29,089 nt of DNA, taken from JBHELT01 sp046262935. Its GTDB lineage: Bacteria > Actinomycetota > CADDZG01 > JAHWKV01. The translations under genes and the position numbers were made by a program. Below are positions 1-6,427 of this stretch, in pieces. Position 1 is the stretch's first letter, and each line of letters starts with the position of its first letter. The DNA is taken from NCBI GenBank assembly GCA_046262935.1, contig JBHELT010000024.1, positions 1 through 29,089 of the forward strand, in the 5' to 3' direction. Below the pieces are notes generated by a model. That model ran no database searches, was not told the DNA's origin, and saw only the letters and a list, made by a program, of their open reading frames with translations.

Positions 1-298
1 AGATCTTTGTAGATACGTTGTTTCGCACTTGAGCCCCCCAGAACCTCTTGAAGCGAGCATCGATCTTGCTCTTCATGACCATGTTCATGGTCCACGCACG
101 ATGGGGCTGGCGTGGATACATCAAGGGGGCGGACACTGGCACAACGGGGCCACGGGCGGGTTCCGATCATTCGTAGCAATTCACCGTCCAACTAAGGCCG
201 GCATCGCGCTACTGGCAAACAGTCATGATGCGGAGTCTCTCGACAGAGTCGGCCTCGCCGTATTGACCGAACTGGTCATGAGTAGGCTGCCGTCTTGA
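1..298 (+). CDS. Serine beta-lactamase-like hydrolase, C-terminal fragment
   Basis: Only the 3' end is present; the reading frame is open to the left edge, so the gene starts outside the window. The last 98 or so residues contain G-L-A-W followed by an H-N-G-A-T-G-G-F segment. This matches the H-x-G (KTG-equivalent) box on the last strand of class C beta-lactamase/penicillin-binding-protein-like serine hydrolases (PF00144), which is normally followed by a strand such as the F-V-A-I-H seen here and by an A-L-L-A-N strand. The catalytic S-x-x-K and Y-x-N boxes would lie upstream and cannot be seen. The family includes beta-lactamases, esterases and D-aminopeptidases, so the substrate is not assignable. 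Its TGA stop at 296-298 overlaps a possible TTG at 295, but the next gene more likely starts at 382. Confidence 0.8.
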   Translation, partial: DLCRYVVSHLSPPEPLEASIDLALHDHVHGPRTMGLAWIHQGGGHWHNGATGGFRSFVAIHRPTKAGIALLANSHDAESLDRVGLAVLTELVMSRLPS

Positions 299-381
299 GT
301 TGTTATTCAGATCCGCTTTATGACAGGCGCGTACAAACGGACGTTCCGCACCGCTGCTGCGCCGACGCTAGACGGACTGAA

Positions 382-915
382 ATGTCATTGATCGAGTTCA
401 GGCCCCTGAATGCGAACCACATGTTCCTTCTTCATGAGTGGCTAAACATGCCGCACATGCGTCGCTTCTACCAGAAGGCGCCAATAACTCCGGAAGAGGT
501 AAAGCAGAAGTATCTGCCACGGACACTTCCTTCTTCGCCAACCCGCTGCCATCTCGCGGTGGTTAACGGTTCGCCTGTTGGAAAACTGCAGTGTTATCGC
601 AACGCCGACTTCCCTGAGAACGCCTCGGAAATCGGAACCTCTGAGGGGATTAGCATTGACCTATTCATAGGTGAACCCACAAAGCTTAGACAAGGTCCTT
701 GTGGACCGATTCTTCGGGGTTATCTCTCGGTTGTCACTGACCTGTTCCCCGATGAGTCACCCACTTACGTGTGTCACGACCAACGCAACGAGGCGGCAAT
801 CGCATGCTCGAAGTCGGTAGGGTTCAGGCAAGTCCTAGAGGTCATCGAAGGTGGGTGCCCCTGCGTCCTGCTCGTGACGAGTGACACTGGGGTCTTACCA
901 ATTTCGGCCCCATGA
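382..915 (+). CDS. GNAT acetyltransferase, aminoglycoside 6'-N-acetyltransferase-like
   Basis: A 177-residue protein of the GNAT fold that would transfer acetyl from acetyl-CoA to an amine. The N-terminus (F-R-P-L, then H-E-W-L-N-x-P-H) and the overall order resemble AAC(6')-type and related siderophore acetyltransferases. The acetyl-CoA pyrophosphate loop is seen as R-Q-G-P-C-G near residues 103-108, and the C-terminal part has the N-E-A-A-I-A-C-x-K-S-V-G-F pattern typical of the last helix and strand of AAC(6') enzymes. I chose the ATG at 382 because it gives the usual family start and length. The frame continues up to a TTG at 295 that overlaps the preceding stop, but the extra 29 residues look unrelated to the fold. 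The real acceptor may be an aminoglycoside or a cellular amine; resistance is not proven. Confidence 0.8.
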   Translation: MSLIEFRPLNANHMFLLHEWLNMPHMRRFYQKAPITPEEVKQKYLPRTLPSSPTRCHLAVVNGSPVGKLQCYRNADFPENASEIGTSEGISIDLFIGEPTKLRQGPCGPILRGYLSVVTDLFPDESPTYVCHDQRNEAAIACSKSVGFRQVLEVIEGGCPCVLLVTSDTGVLPISAP

Positions 916-1065
916 GGAACTCCAAGTCCCGGGACGGTGGGGTTTCCAGGGTTCACCAGCACCCGGTGAGATAGGCGATAAGTGCGTGGATAAGTCGGTC
1001 CGGGCCGGCGAGGGGTTCAAAATCCGATTCTTTACGTGGGAGTCCGGTAGCAAAAGAGGGTTGGG

Positions 1066-1569
1066 ATGAAAGTGAACGCAGCGCTCGACGGCGAGAGATT
1101 TGCTACCCAATCCAACGGGGGAGACTGGATCATCTCGTGGCATGCTTCCATCGATCCACCGACTGGGACCCCTCATGGCGCCTCAGCCATCTGCCTGACG
1201 GGGGACATGGGACTGGTCCTCATCAGTCCTGATGGGAAACGCTGGGGGCTTCCTGGTGGGAGACCGGAAGGATCCGAGTCCGGGGAAGAGACGATGAGGC
1301 GCGAGGTGATGGAAGAGGCATGTGCGACGGTACACACGGCGCGCCTAACCGGATTCATGAGAGGGGAATGCATCTCCGGGCCAGAAGAGGGTCTGGTTCT
1401 AATCCGCTCACAATGGGTTGCTGATGTTGACCTACAACAATGGGCACCGCAGTACGAGATTCCACATCGGCGAGTGGTCCCCGCATCGCAATGGCGTGAG
1501 CACATCTGGATCGAAGACGGATGGCTGGCCTTCGTTACACGGGCGTTCTCGGAGGCGAACATTGCGTGA
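1066..1569 (+). CDS. Nudix hydrolase
   Basis: A 167-residue protein with a Nudix box at about residues 65-87: G-x5-E-x7-R-E-V-x-E-E, preceded by W-G-L-P-G-G. The catalytic R79, E80, E83 and E84 that bind the divalent cation are all present, so hydrolysis of a nucleoside diphosphate linked to another moiety is expected in the cytoplasm. The residue normally Gly in the final E-E-x-G-U is Cys (E-E-A-C-A), a common tolerated change. The ATG at 1066 is preceded by a purine-rich stretch (AGAGGGTTGGG) that can act as ribosome binding site. The substrate cannot be deduced. The gene follows the acetyltransferase after 150 bases and may be independently expressed. Confidence 0.88.
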   Translation: MKVNAALDGERFATQSNGGDWIISWHASIDPPTGTPHGASAICLTGDMGLVLISPDGKRWGLPGGRPEGSESGEETMRREVMEEACATVHTARLTGFMRGECISGPEEGLVLIRSQWVADVDLQQWAPQYEIPHRRVVPASQWREHIWIEDGWLAFVTRAFSEANIA

Positions 1570-1930
1570 TGGGCAACACCGAACGATCGGAAGCACGGAC
1601 TAGGATCAACCAATGCCGGAAGTTAGGCGAATCGGGGCTCGGCTTGAGCAGAAGCCCGAGAGTCGGTCTAGTCAGCTGTGATCGACGCTGAGGGAGTAAG
1701 ACGAGGACGCATGCCTTAGAGATTCTCTCCCTGAAGAGTTCGTCGGGGCTACGAGCGCAGAGGGCAGCATGAATGCAGGCATGCGGTGTGAGACCTTGAA
1801 TGGCGCCCGGCTCTCGGCTGCGTAACGGAAAAATCCGCCCATACAGGCAGGAATCGGGACTTTGTGTGTCGAACGTATCCAGGGTCACTGCGAGTGCTGG
1901 AACCGCACGGATTAGTTGGGGAGGACGAGG
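1570..1930. other. Gene-free region upstream of the Ig-repeat protein
   Basis: This 361-base stretch holds no convincing gene. Reading frames on the minus strand run through it but have no family resemblance or start signal. It carries a hairpin around 1638-1660 (annotated separately) and, just before 1931, a purine-rich GGGGAGGACGAGG that serves as ribosome binding site. It is probably the Nudix 3' end plus the promoter and long leader of the downstream secreted protein. No riboswitch class could be assigned. Confidence 0.5.
1623..1671 (+). other. Leader stem-loop with TTAGGCGAATCGGG
   Basis: CTCGGCTT at 1638-1645 pairs with AAGCCCGAG at 1652-1660 across a six-base loop, with one bulged base. 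The outer TTAGGC (1623-1628) can pair, with two G-U pairs, with GTCTAG (1666-1671). There is no following T-run, so a simple intrinsic terminator is unlikely. The first 14 bases recur at 17099-17112 upstream of another secreted-protein gene. Function is unknown; a structured 5' leader or chance are both possible. Confidence 0.35.
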
Positions 1931-3985
1931 ATGGCTCATGGTGTGGCAAATGCCTTTGGTCGACTAGTGGCACCCATTAGGTTGCTGGCGATCGTTCTTA
2001 TTGTTATTGCAACCTCGCTCGTGTCGTCCAAGGGTGCTTTCGCGGATCACTATTCCTACCCCGATTACTGGAACTACTACGGTAACGGCAACGACGGGAG
2101 CAACTTCAGCCAATCGGATTGTGCGATCTACGGTTACGGTCAGGGCGGGGCATGCTTCGACATAAATGCTTCATCAGAATCGGTGCAGGTTTGGGACCAA
2201 GCATTCGGTTACAACATCGCCGCGCAGATCCAGGTATGGGGTAGCTACGCATCTAACTACGGATACGTTTCTTACAACCAAGTGCTGTACAGCCGCTGGT
2301 TCTGCGGAGCGTATTCCTCGCAATCGCTTTCGATGTGGGTGGATTCGAACGGAAATTCGTACCAGCCGCAATGGTTCGCTGTCGTGGTGGGCGGTGCGGC
2401 CCAGAATCTGCAGTACTGCGGGGCAGGCGGCGGCGGAGGAACGTCGGGTTGGATCAGGGCGATGTTACCCACAACCACGACACTTTCGGCATCTCCCAAT
2501 CCCTCGAATCTTGGCCAACCGGTGACGTTCACCGCGTCAGTGAATCCCAATGATGGTGGAGGTGCGGTCTCGTTCGTAGCAGACGGGTCTCCCGTATCAG
2601 GATGCTCGAACCAGGCGCTTGCCTTTGTCAGCGGTTCTTACAAGGCGACCTGCACTACCTCCTCGTTGAGCGCAGGTAGCCATGCCATCTCGGCTAATTA
2701 CAGCGGCGATGCGAAATATGGGTCATCGAGTGGCTCCCTAGGTGGAGGCCAAAGAGTGCTCAAGCTCGCTACGAGCGTAACGATCTCGTCTTCACTGAAC
2801 CCGTCCAATGTTGGCGAGGCGGTGACGTTCACCGCGTCAGTGAATCCCACCGACGGCGCAGGGGTGGTTTCGTTCTCGACAGACGGTTCGCCGATATCAG
2901 GCTGTTCAAGCCATTCCCTGCAAGTCGTAAGTGGTTCCTATCAAGCTACATGCACCACCTCTTCTTTGACTGCGGGCAACCACGCCATCTCGGCTACCTA
3001 CGGTGGCGATGCGGCCTATGAATCATCGACTGCACTCTTAGGTGGGGGCCAAAGCGTTCTAAAACTCGCGTCGGGCACCACGATCCTGTCATCAACGAGC
3101 TCTTCGACTTACGGCCAAACGGTCACGTTCACGGCGATCGTGAACCCAACCGACGGTGGAGGTACCGCCGTTTTCTCGTCAGACGGTTCGCCGATATCGG
3201 GGTGTGGTAACAAAGGGCTGCAACTCGTAAGTGGTTCCTATCAAGCAACCTGCATCACGTCATCTTTGACCGCGGGCAACCACGCCATCTCAGCTACCTA
3301 CAGCGGCGATCCCCGTTATGGATCATCGAACGCATCATTAAGTGGGGGCCTAAGTGTGTTCCAAGCGACCAGCACAACAAACGTGATTTCACCTCGCAAC
3401 CCATCCAGTTACGGTCAGCCAGTTAAGTTCACGGCGATCGTGAGTCCAACGGACGGTGGCGGTGCCATCTCTTTCTCTGCAGACGGATCCGCGATATCCG
3501 GATGCCAAAGTCTGGCCTTGGTCCCCCGGGGTGGCTTTGCCTATGAAGCCACCTGCACGATCTCCTCCCTGGCTATCGGCGTGCACACTGTCGGTGCGAA
3601 CTATTCAGGCGATACCAACGCCGGACCGTCCATCGGATCACTCACTGGCCAATCGGTGAAGGCGGCCGCAACCACGCTATCTGCAAAGGCGGCATTCGCT
3701 CAACTCTCGCCTCTACGTGTCAATGAGATGACCCTTACGGCGTTGCTCACTGTGCAGTGGTCCGGTGCAGGATTGAGCAATCAGCCCCTTGTCTTCAGCG
3801 CCGGTCCCACCATCCTGTGTAGCGCTGTCACGACAAATGCCTCTGGGTCAGCTACCTGTGCCAACCTCACATCAAGCCAGCAAGCCGCAGTCATCGCGAA
3901 CAATGGTTACAAAGTTTCCTATGCCGGAACGACTAACTACATTTCTTCGAATGCGGATGCGCCTCTGATTTCAACTGCCTCTTAG
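1931..3985 (+). CDS. Secreted protein with four tandem Ig-like (Big_3-type) repeats
   Basis: A 684-residue exported protein. Residues 1-38 form a signal peptide with a long hydrophobic core and an A-F-A cleavage site. Residues 39 to about 175 form a Tyr/Asn/Ser/Gly-rich N-terminal domain that I do not recognise, followed by a Gly-run linker. Then come four Ig-like repeats of exactly 100 residues each, with the bacterial Ig pattern G-Q-x-V-T-F-T-A-x-V-x-P-x-D-G-G, D-G-S-P-I-S-G-C, A-T-C-T-x-S-S-L and H-A-I-x-A-x-Y-S-G-D. Two Cys per repeat probably form a disulfide. A fifth, divergent beta domain closes the protein. There is no LPxTG or membrane anchor, so it is secreted or held non-covalently. 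Such repeats usually act as stalks in adhesins. I chose the ATG at 1931, which has GGGGAGGACGAGG upstream, over the in-frame TTG at 1916. Confidence 0.88.
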   Translation: MAHGVANAFGRLVAPIRLLAIVLIVIATSLVSSKGAFADHYSYPDYWNYYGNGNDGSNFSQSDCAIYGYGQGGACFDINASSESVQVWDQAFGYNIAAQIQVWGSYASNYGYVSYNQVLYSRWFCGAYSSQSLSMWVDSNGNSYQPQWFAVVVGGAAQNLQYCGAGGGGGTSGWIRAMLPTTTTLSASPNPSNLGQPVTFTASVNPNDGGGAVSFVADGSPVSGCSNQALAFVSGSYKATCTTSSLSAGSHAISANYSGDAKYGSSSGSLGGGQRVLKLATSVTISSSLNPSNVGEAVTFTASVNPTDGAGVVSFSTDGSPISGCSSHSLQVVSGSYQATCTTSSLTAGNHAISATYGGDAAYESSTALLGGGQSVLKLASGTTILSSTSSSTYGQTVTFTAIVNPTDGGGTAVFSSDGSPISGCGNKGLQLVSGSYQATCITSSLTAGNHAISATYSGDPRYGSSNASLSGGLSVFQATSTTNVISPRNPSSYGQPVKFTAIVSPTDGGGAISFSADGSAISGCQSLALVPRGGFAYEATCTISSLAIGVHTVGANYSGDTNAGPSIGSLTGQSVKAAATTLSAKAAFAQLSPLRVNEMTLTALLTVQWSGAGLSNQPLVFSAGPTILCSAVTTNASGSATCANLTSSQQAAVIANNGYKVSYAGTTNYISSNADAPLISTAS
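2470..3669 (+). repeat. Four tandem 300-bp coding repeats
   Basis: Repeat units of exactly 300 bases encode the Ig-like domains. The boundary phrase GGTGACGTTCACCGCGTCAG stands identically at 2521 and 2821, and the related phrases at 3121 and 3421 keep the same register. A second identical stretch (AAGTGGTTCCTATCAAG) appears near 2930 and 3230. The first unit lies furthest from the others in wording and the fourth is also divergent. The nucleotide-level identity between neighbours suggests duplication or gene conversion. Confidence 0.85.
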
Positions 3986-4059
3986 ACCGAACCCCGCCAA
4001 TTGGGCGGAGGCGGCAAGAAGCGGCGGCAGAAACGCTGATGCGACAACCCTGATCGCCG

Positions 4060-5457
4060 CTAAGCGCGGAACCATGACCTGGGAAGGCGCCGACCCGCCA
4101 GGGACAATCCGAAACCGATACTCGACCAACCCATGATCAGCTGGAATGGCCAATCGATACCGGTATTCGGCAGGGTTTGGTTTACGGTCAAAGTGATGCG
4201 TGGAGACGAGACCGGGTCGATACCGTCGGCATCGCCGCGCGCCAGGTTGGCTATGGTCTTGCCTCCTGCAGGATCGTCGACCGTTGCGGTGAATGAAACG
4301 CTCCCTTTGGCACCTGCCGCCAGGCTGCCGATGATCCAGGTGATCGTTCTGTTACCCCCGTCGAACACTCCGCCGTTCGCCGGCACCACGCTGCTGAGTG
4401 AAGAGTCGACGACGTCTGAGATCACGAAATTGGTCGCGGCCGCTCCAGTGTTGGAGTATGCGATGGTGTACGTAACGGTCGCGCCGGGGTCAACATTGCT
4501 CTTTGGCGATGATGTCTTCGTCAGGCTGATGACGGGCAGCGACGTAACGGGGGCGCCGACAACATGGATGATCAACGGTGCTGTGCCGTAATCGGAGTTG
4601 TAATGAAAAGAGCTTCCGGAGCAATCAAGGATGAGCTGCGACAGGCTTACGTCACCGACGGATGATGCCCGATAGCCGTACAGAGAAGTAACGTCGCCAC
4701 CAGCATTCAATGTATAGATGTCGTCGTCGGAACCTCCGCTTTGGAATGTGAAGTCAGTTGCGACAGGGACGATGACGCCCGATGGATCAACGATCGCTGG
4801 AACAGAGATCTCCTGAAACGTAGTAGCCGTATGCGCAAGTACCGTCACTACGAACGTCGACCCTTCGACCACATCCCAAGAACCATCAGCTCGCTGAGTC
4901 CCAGGGGACACCGAATAAGACAAGATCTGATTGCGGTTCTGCGAGATAAGGCTTTCGACATGCAACACTCCTCCGGGGGTATCGGGGGCACACAGTCCGG
5001 AGCGTGCAACTTGTGTTGCCAGAACCGAACCTGCGTTGGCCGCAGACGCTGTTACGGTGATCGCAGTATCAGTGCCAACCGCGGCGGCCGACTTGACAAC
5101 CCTTACTGTCCAGAAAGCATCGGCAGTTGCGCCGGGAGCAAGCGTGCCGATGGAATAGGTGGGTGAAGAAACCAAGAAGATGCAGGGACCTCCTCCGCAA
5201 TCGGTCGGCGTGACTGATCCGAGAGCAAGCGTTGCCTCGGTGGTCGTCGCTGGCTCGGTGCCCGTATTGGTCACTTTCGCTTGCACCATGAACAACTCGG
5301 GCTTAGATGTCGCCAGCTGTGTGACGTCGAGACCGATGACCTGCCACGAGACGATCTCCGCAGAAAGCGTTGTGGCTGCATACGCCGGAGTGCCTACCAG
5401 GAAGCAGGCAACGAAAGCCGAAACGAGGCATGCGAAGAACAAGCGCTTGAGGGGCAT
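4060..5457 (-). CDS. LPxTG-anchored surface protein with DUF11 domain
   Basis: A 465-residue exported wall protein. Residues 1-27 are a signal peptide (K-R, hydrophobic core, A-Y-A cleavage site). The central part, about 30-300, is beta-rich and unassigned. Residues 308-395 match a DUF11 beta-sandwich (V-I-S-L-T-K-T-S-S-P ... G-A-T-V-T-Y-T-I-A-Y-S-N-T-G ... F-V-I-S-D-V-V-D), common in surface stalks. The C-terminus has a complete sortase signal: L-P-N-T-G at 429-433, a hydrophobic segment and an R-R-x-x-x-R tail. A sortase, not in this window, would link it to peptidoglycan. There is no Shine-Dalgarno before the ATG; instead a TAGAAC hexamer lies six bases upstream, so the mRNA is probably leaderless. 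It is convergent with the Ig-repeat gene. Confidence 0.88.
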   Translation of the reverse strand: MPLKRLFFACLVSAFVACFLVGTPAYAATTLSAEIVSWQVIGLDVTQLATSKPELFMVQAKVTNTGTEPATTTEATLALGSVTPTDCGGGPCIFLVSSPTYSIGTLAPGATADAFWTVRVVKSAAAVGTDTAITVTASAANAGSVLATQVARSGLCAPDTPGGVLHVESLISQNRNQILSYSVSPGTQRADGSWDVVEGSTFVVTVLAHTATTFQEISVPAIVDPSGVIVPVATDFTFQSGGSDDDIYTLNAGGDVTSLYGYRASSVGDVSLSQLILDCSGSSFHYNSDYGTAPLIIHVVGAPVTSLPVISLTKTSSPKSNVDPGATVTYTIAYSNTGAAATNFVISDVVDSSLSSVVPANGGVFDGGNRTITWIIGSLAAGAKGSVSFTATVDDPAGGKTIANLARGDADGIDPVSSPRITLTVNQTLPNTGIDWPFQLIMGWSSIGFGLSLAGRRLPRSWFRA

Positions 5458-5463
5458 CAGGAG

Positions 5464-5493
5464 GTTCTACCGTCTGGGAGCCAGGCTTGGCAA
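5464..5493 (-). promoter_or_regulatory. Promoter of the LPxTG gene, probably leaderless
   Basis: Read on the minus strand, TTGCCA (5493-5488) and TAGAAC (5469-5464) are separated by 18 bases, a good -35/-10 pair. The ATG at 5457 begins six bases after the -10, so the transcript should start at or next to the start codon. This fits the absence of a ribosome binding site. Confidence 0.6.
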
Positions 5494-5498
5494 CTCGA

Positions 5499-5528
5499 AC
5501 TCAGCCTTCTAGCCCAGCAAGGCTGAGT
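5499..5528. other. Perfect 10-bp inverted repeat between divergent promoters
   Basis: ACTCAGCCTT (5499-5508) is the exact reverse complement of AAGGCTGAGT (5519-5528), with ten bases between. It lies just upstream of the LPxTG-gene -35 and before the VapBC operator. No T-run follows on either strand. It may be an operator for a dimeric regulator or an insulating hairpin between the two transcription units. Confidence 0.5.
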
Positions 5529-5540
5529 CTTCCATGGCGC

Positions 5541-5561
5541 TACCATGAGTTATGGTATTGT
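5541..5561 (+). promoter_or_regulatory. VapBC operator palindrome overlapping the -10
   Basis: TACCAT (5541-5546) and ATGGTA (5552-5557) form a palindrome with a five-base centre. It overlaps a TATTGT hexamer (5556-5561) that sits six bases before the ATG at 5568. VapB-type antitoxins bind such palindromes in their own promoters, so autorepression is the likely function; this is inference. Confidence 0.55.
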
Positions 5562-5567
5562 CGTGGC

Positions 5568-5801
5568 ATGAAAACGGTAATAGATAAGGCAGGGCGCGTG
5601 GTAATCCCGAAGTTCCTGCGCGAAGAAGTCGGTCTGACCGAAGGCGAGATTGAGGTGACCCGGGACGGCGCCGGGATTCGCATCGAACCCGTCACAGGAT
5701 TGGGCTTGGTTGAGCGGCGCGGCAGACTTGTTATTCCCGCGGACGGAGCATCGATCACGGACGAGATGGTCAGGAAACTTCGTGACGCCGGCCAGAGGTA
5801 G
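5568..5801 (+). CDS. vapB: AbrB/SpoVT-type antitoxin (VapB-like)
   Basis: A 77-residue protein. Residues 1-45 form a swapped-hairpin AbrB/MazE/SpoVT DNA-binding domain (K-T-V-I-D-K-A-G-R-V-V-I-P-K-x-L-R-E-E-V-G-L), which would bind the upstream palindrome as a dimer. The tail (about 50-77) should wrap the toxin. I chose the ATG at 5568 because it begins the domain exactly and has a -10-like hexamer six bases upstream; an in-frame ATG at 5487 would add 27 unrelated residues and run through the palindrome. The gene overlaps the PIN-domain toxin by 20 bases, the usual VapBC order. By analogy, VapB neutralises the VapC ribonuclease and represses the operon. The symbol is by family; no ortholog is claimed. 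Confidence 0.85.
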   Translation: MKTVIDKAGRVVIPKFLREEVGLTEGEIEVTRDGAGIRIEPVTGLGLVERRGRLVIPADGASITDEMVRKLRDAGQR

Positions 5802-6216
5802 GCCGGGATCCATCACGCTAGTTGACACGAGCGTGGCAGTTGCCCTGGTCGTTACTGGTCACGAAGCCAATCTCATGGTTACCGACGCTTTGCAGGACAA
5901 AACTCTTGGTTTGGCAGGGCACGCGAGCTTCGAGACGTATTCGGTCCTCACGCGTCTGCCCGCGCCAGCCCGACGCAGCGCATCAGATGTCGCGAGATTA
6001 TTGGCCCAAAACTTTCCCGAGACTAAGTTCCTGAGCGAGCAAGCACAAAGATCACTTTTGCAAAGGCTTAGCCAACTCGGCGTCAGCGGGGGATCGGTCT
6101 ACGACGCTTTGATCGGTGAGACCGCACGCGTTCACCACCTCAGACTCGCCACCAGAGATCAGCGGGCCGTTCCCGCATACAGGGCGCTTGACATAGATTT
6201 CGACTTCTTGGAATAG
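5782..6216 (+). CDS. vapC: PIN-domain ribonuclease toxin (VapC-like)
   Basis: A 144-residue PIN-domain protein that should cleave RNA with Mg2+ or Mn2+ held by four acidic residues. These are visible: D15 in L-V-D-T-S, E51 in A-S-F-E-T-Y, D108 in V-Y-D-A-L and D126 in A-T-R-D-Q. Length and motif spacing fit VapC toxins. I chose the GTG at 5782, overlapping the antitoxin by 20 bases, which suggests translational coupling; upstream in-frame starts would extend into the antitoxin with residues that do not belong to the fold. Toxicity and target RNA are not visible in the sequence. Confidence 0.85.
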   Translation: MTPARGRPGSITLVDTSVAVALVVTGHEANLMVTDALQDKTLGLAGHASFETYSVLTRLPAPARRSASDVARLLAQNFPETKFLSEQAQRSLLQRLSQLGVSGGSVYDALIGETARVHHLRLATRDQRAVPAYRALDIDFDFLE

Positions 6217-6234
6217 TGCCTGCGCCGACCGCAT

Positions 6235-6427
6235 GCTGGCTTGTGGGCTGCCAGCCGGAGCGTCAGCAAGTCCGACGATTTCTCTTCAATCGCTTTCTCC
6301 AGCTGAGGAAGGGGCTCTACGGGCCCCCACTGCCAATGAAGAGTTTTTTTCGCTGAAGGCAGGAATATCGGGGGTCGGCGCCGAAGTGTTCCCTGAACGT
6401 TCCGACTCTGCCTATCAGGAGGTATTT
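6235..6427 (+). other. Leader of the large secreted protein, with inverted repeats and strong SD
   Basis: GCTGGC (6235-6240) pairs with GCCAGC (6250-6255) around nine bases, and GGGGC (6311-6315) pairs with GCCCC (6323-6327). A run of seven T (6344-6350) follows 16 bases later, too far for a normal terminator. The stretch ends in AGGAGGT at 6417-6423, five bases before the ATG at 6428, the best Shine-Dalgarno in the window. No known riboswitch was recognised. Confidence 0.4.

Noticed and set aside
1535..1939. A 134-codon minus-strand frame in the gap after the Nudix gene
   Set aside because: It is Arg/Ser/Pro-rich without recognisable features, begins beyond the next gene start and overlaps the Nudix 3' end.
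2470..3669. Regular repeats as a CRISPR-like array
   Set aside because: The 300-base unit is protein coding and repeats contiguously, with no short repeats separated by unique spacers.
3994..4008. Five-base-pair hairpin CCGCC/GGCGG as a terminator between convergent genes
   Set aside because: The stem is short and no T-run follows, so it is too weak to call.
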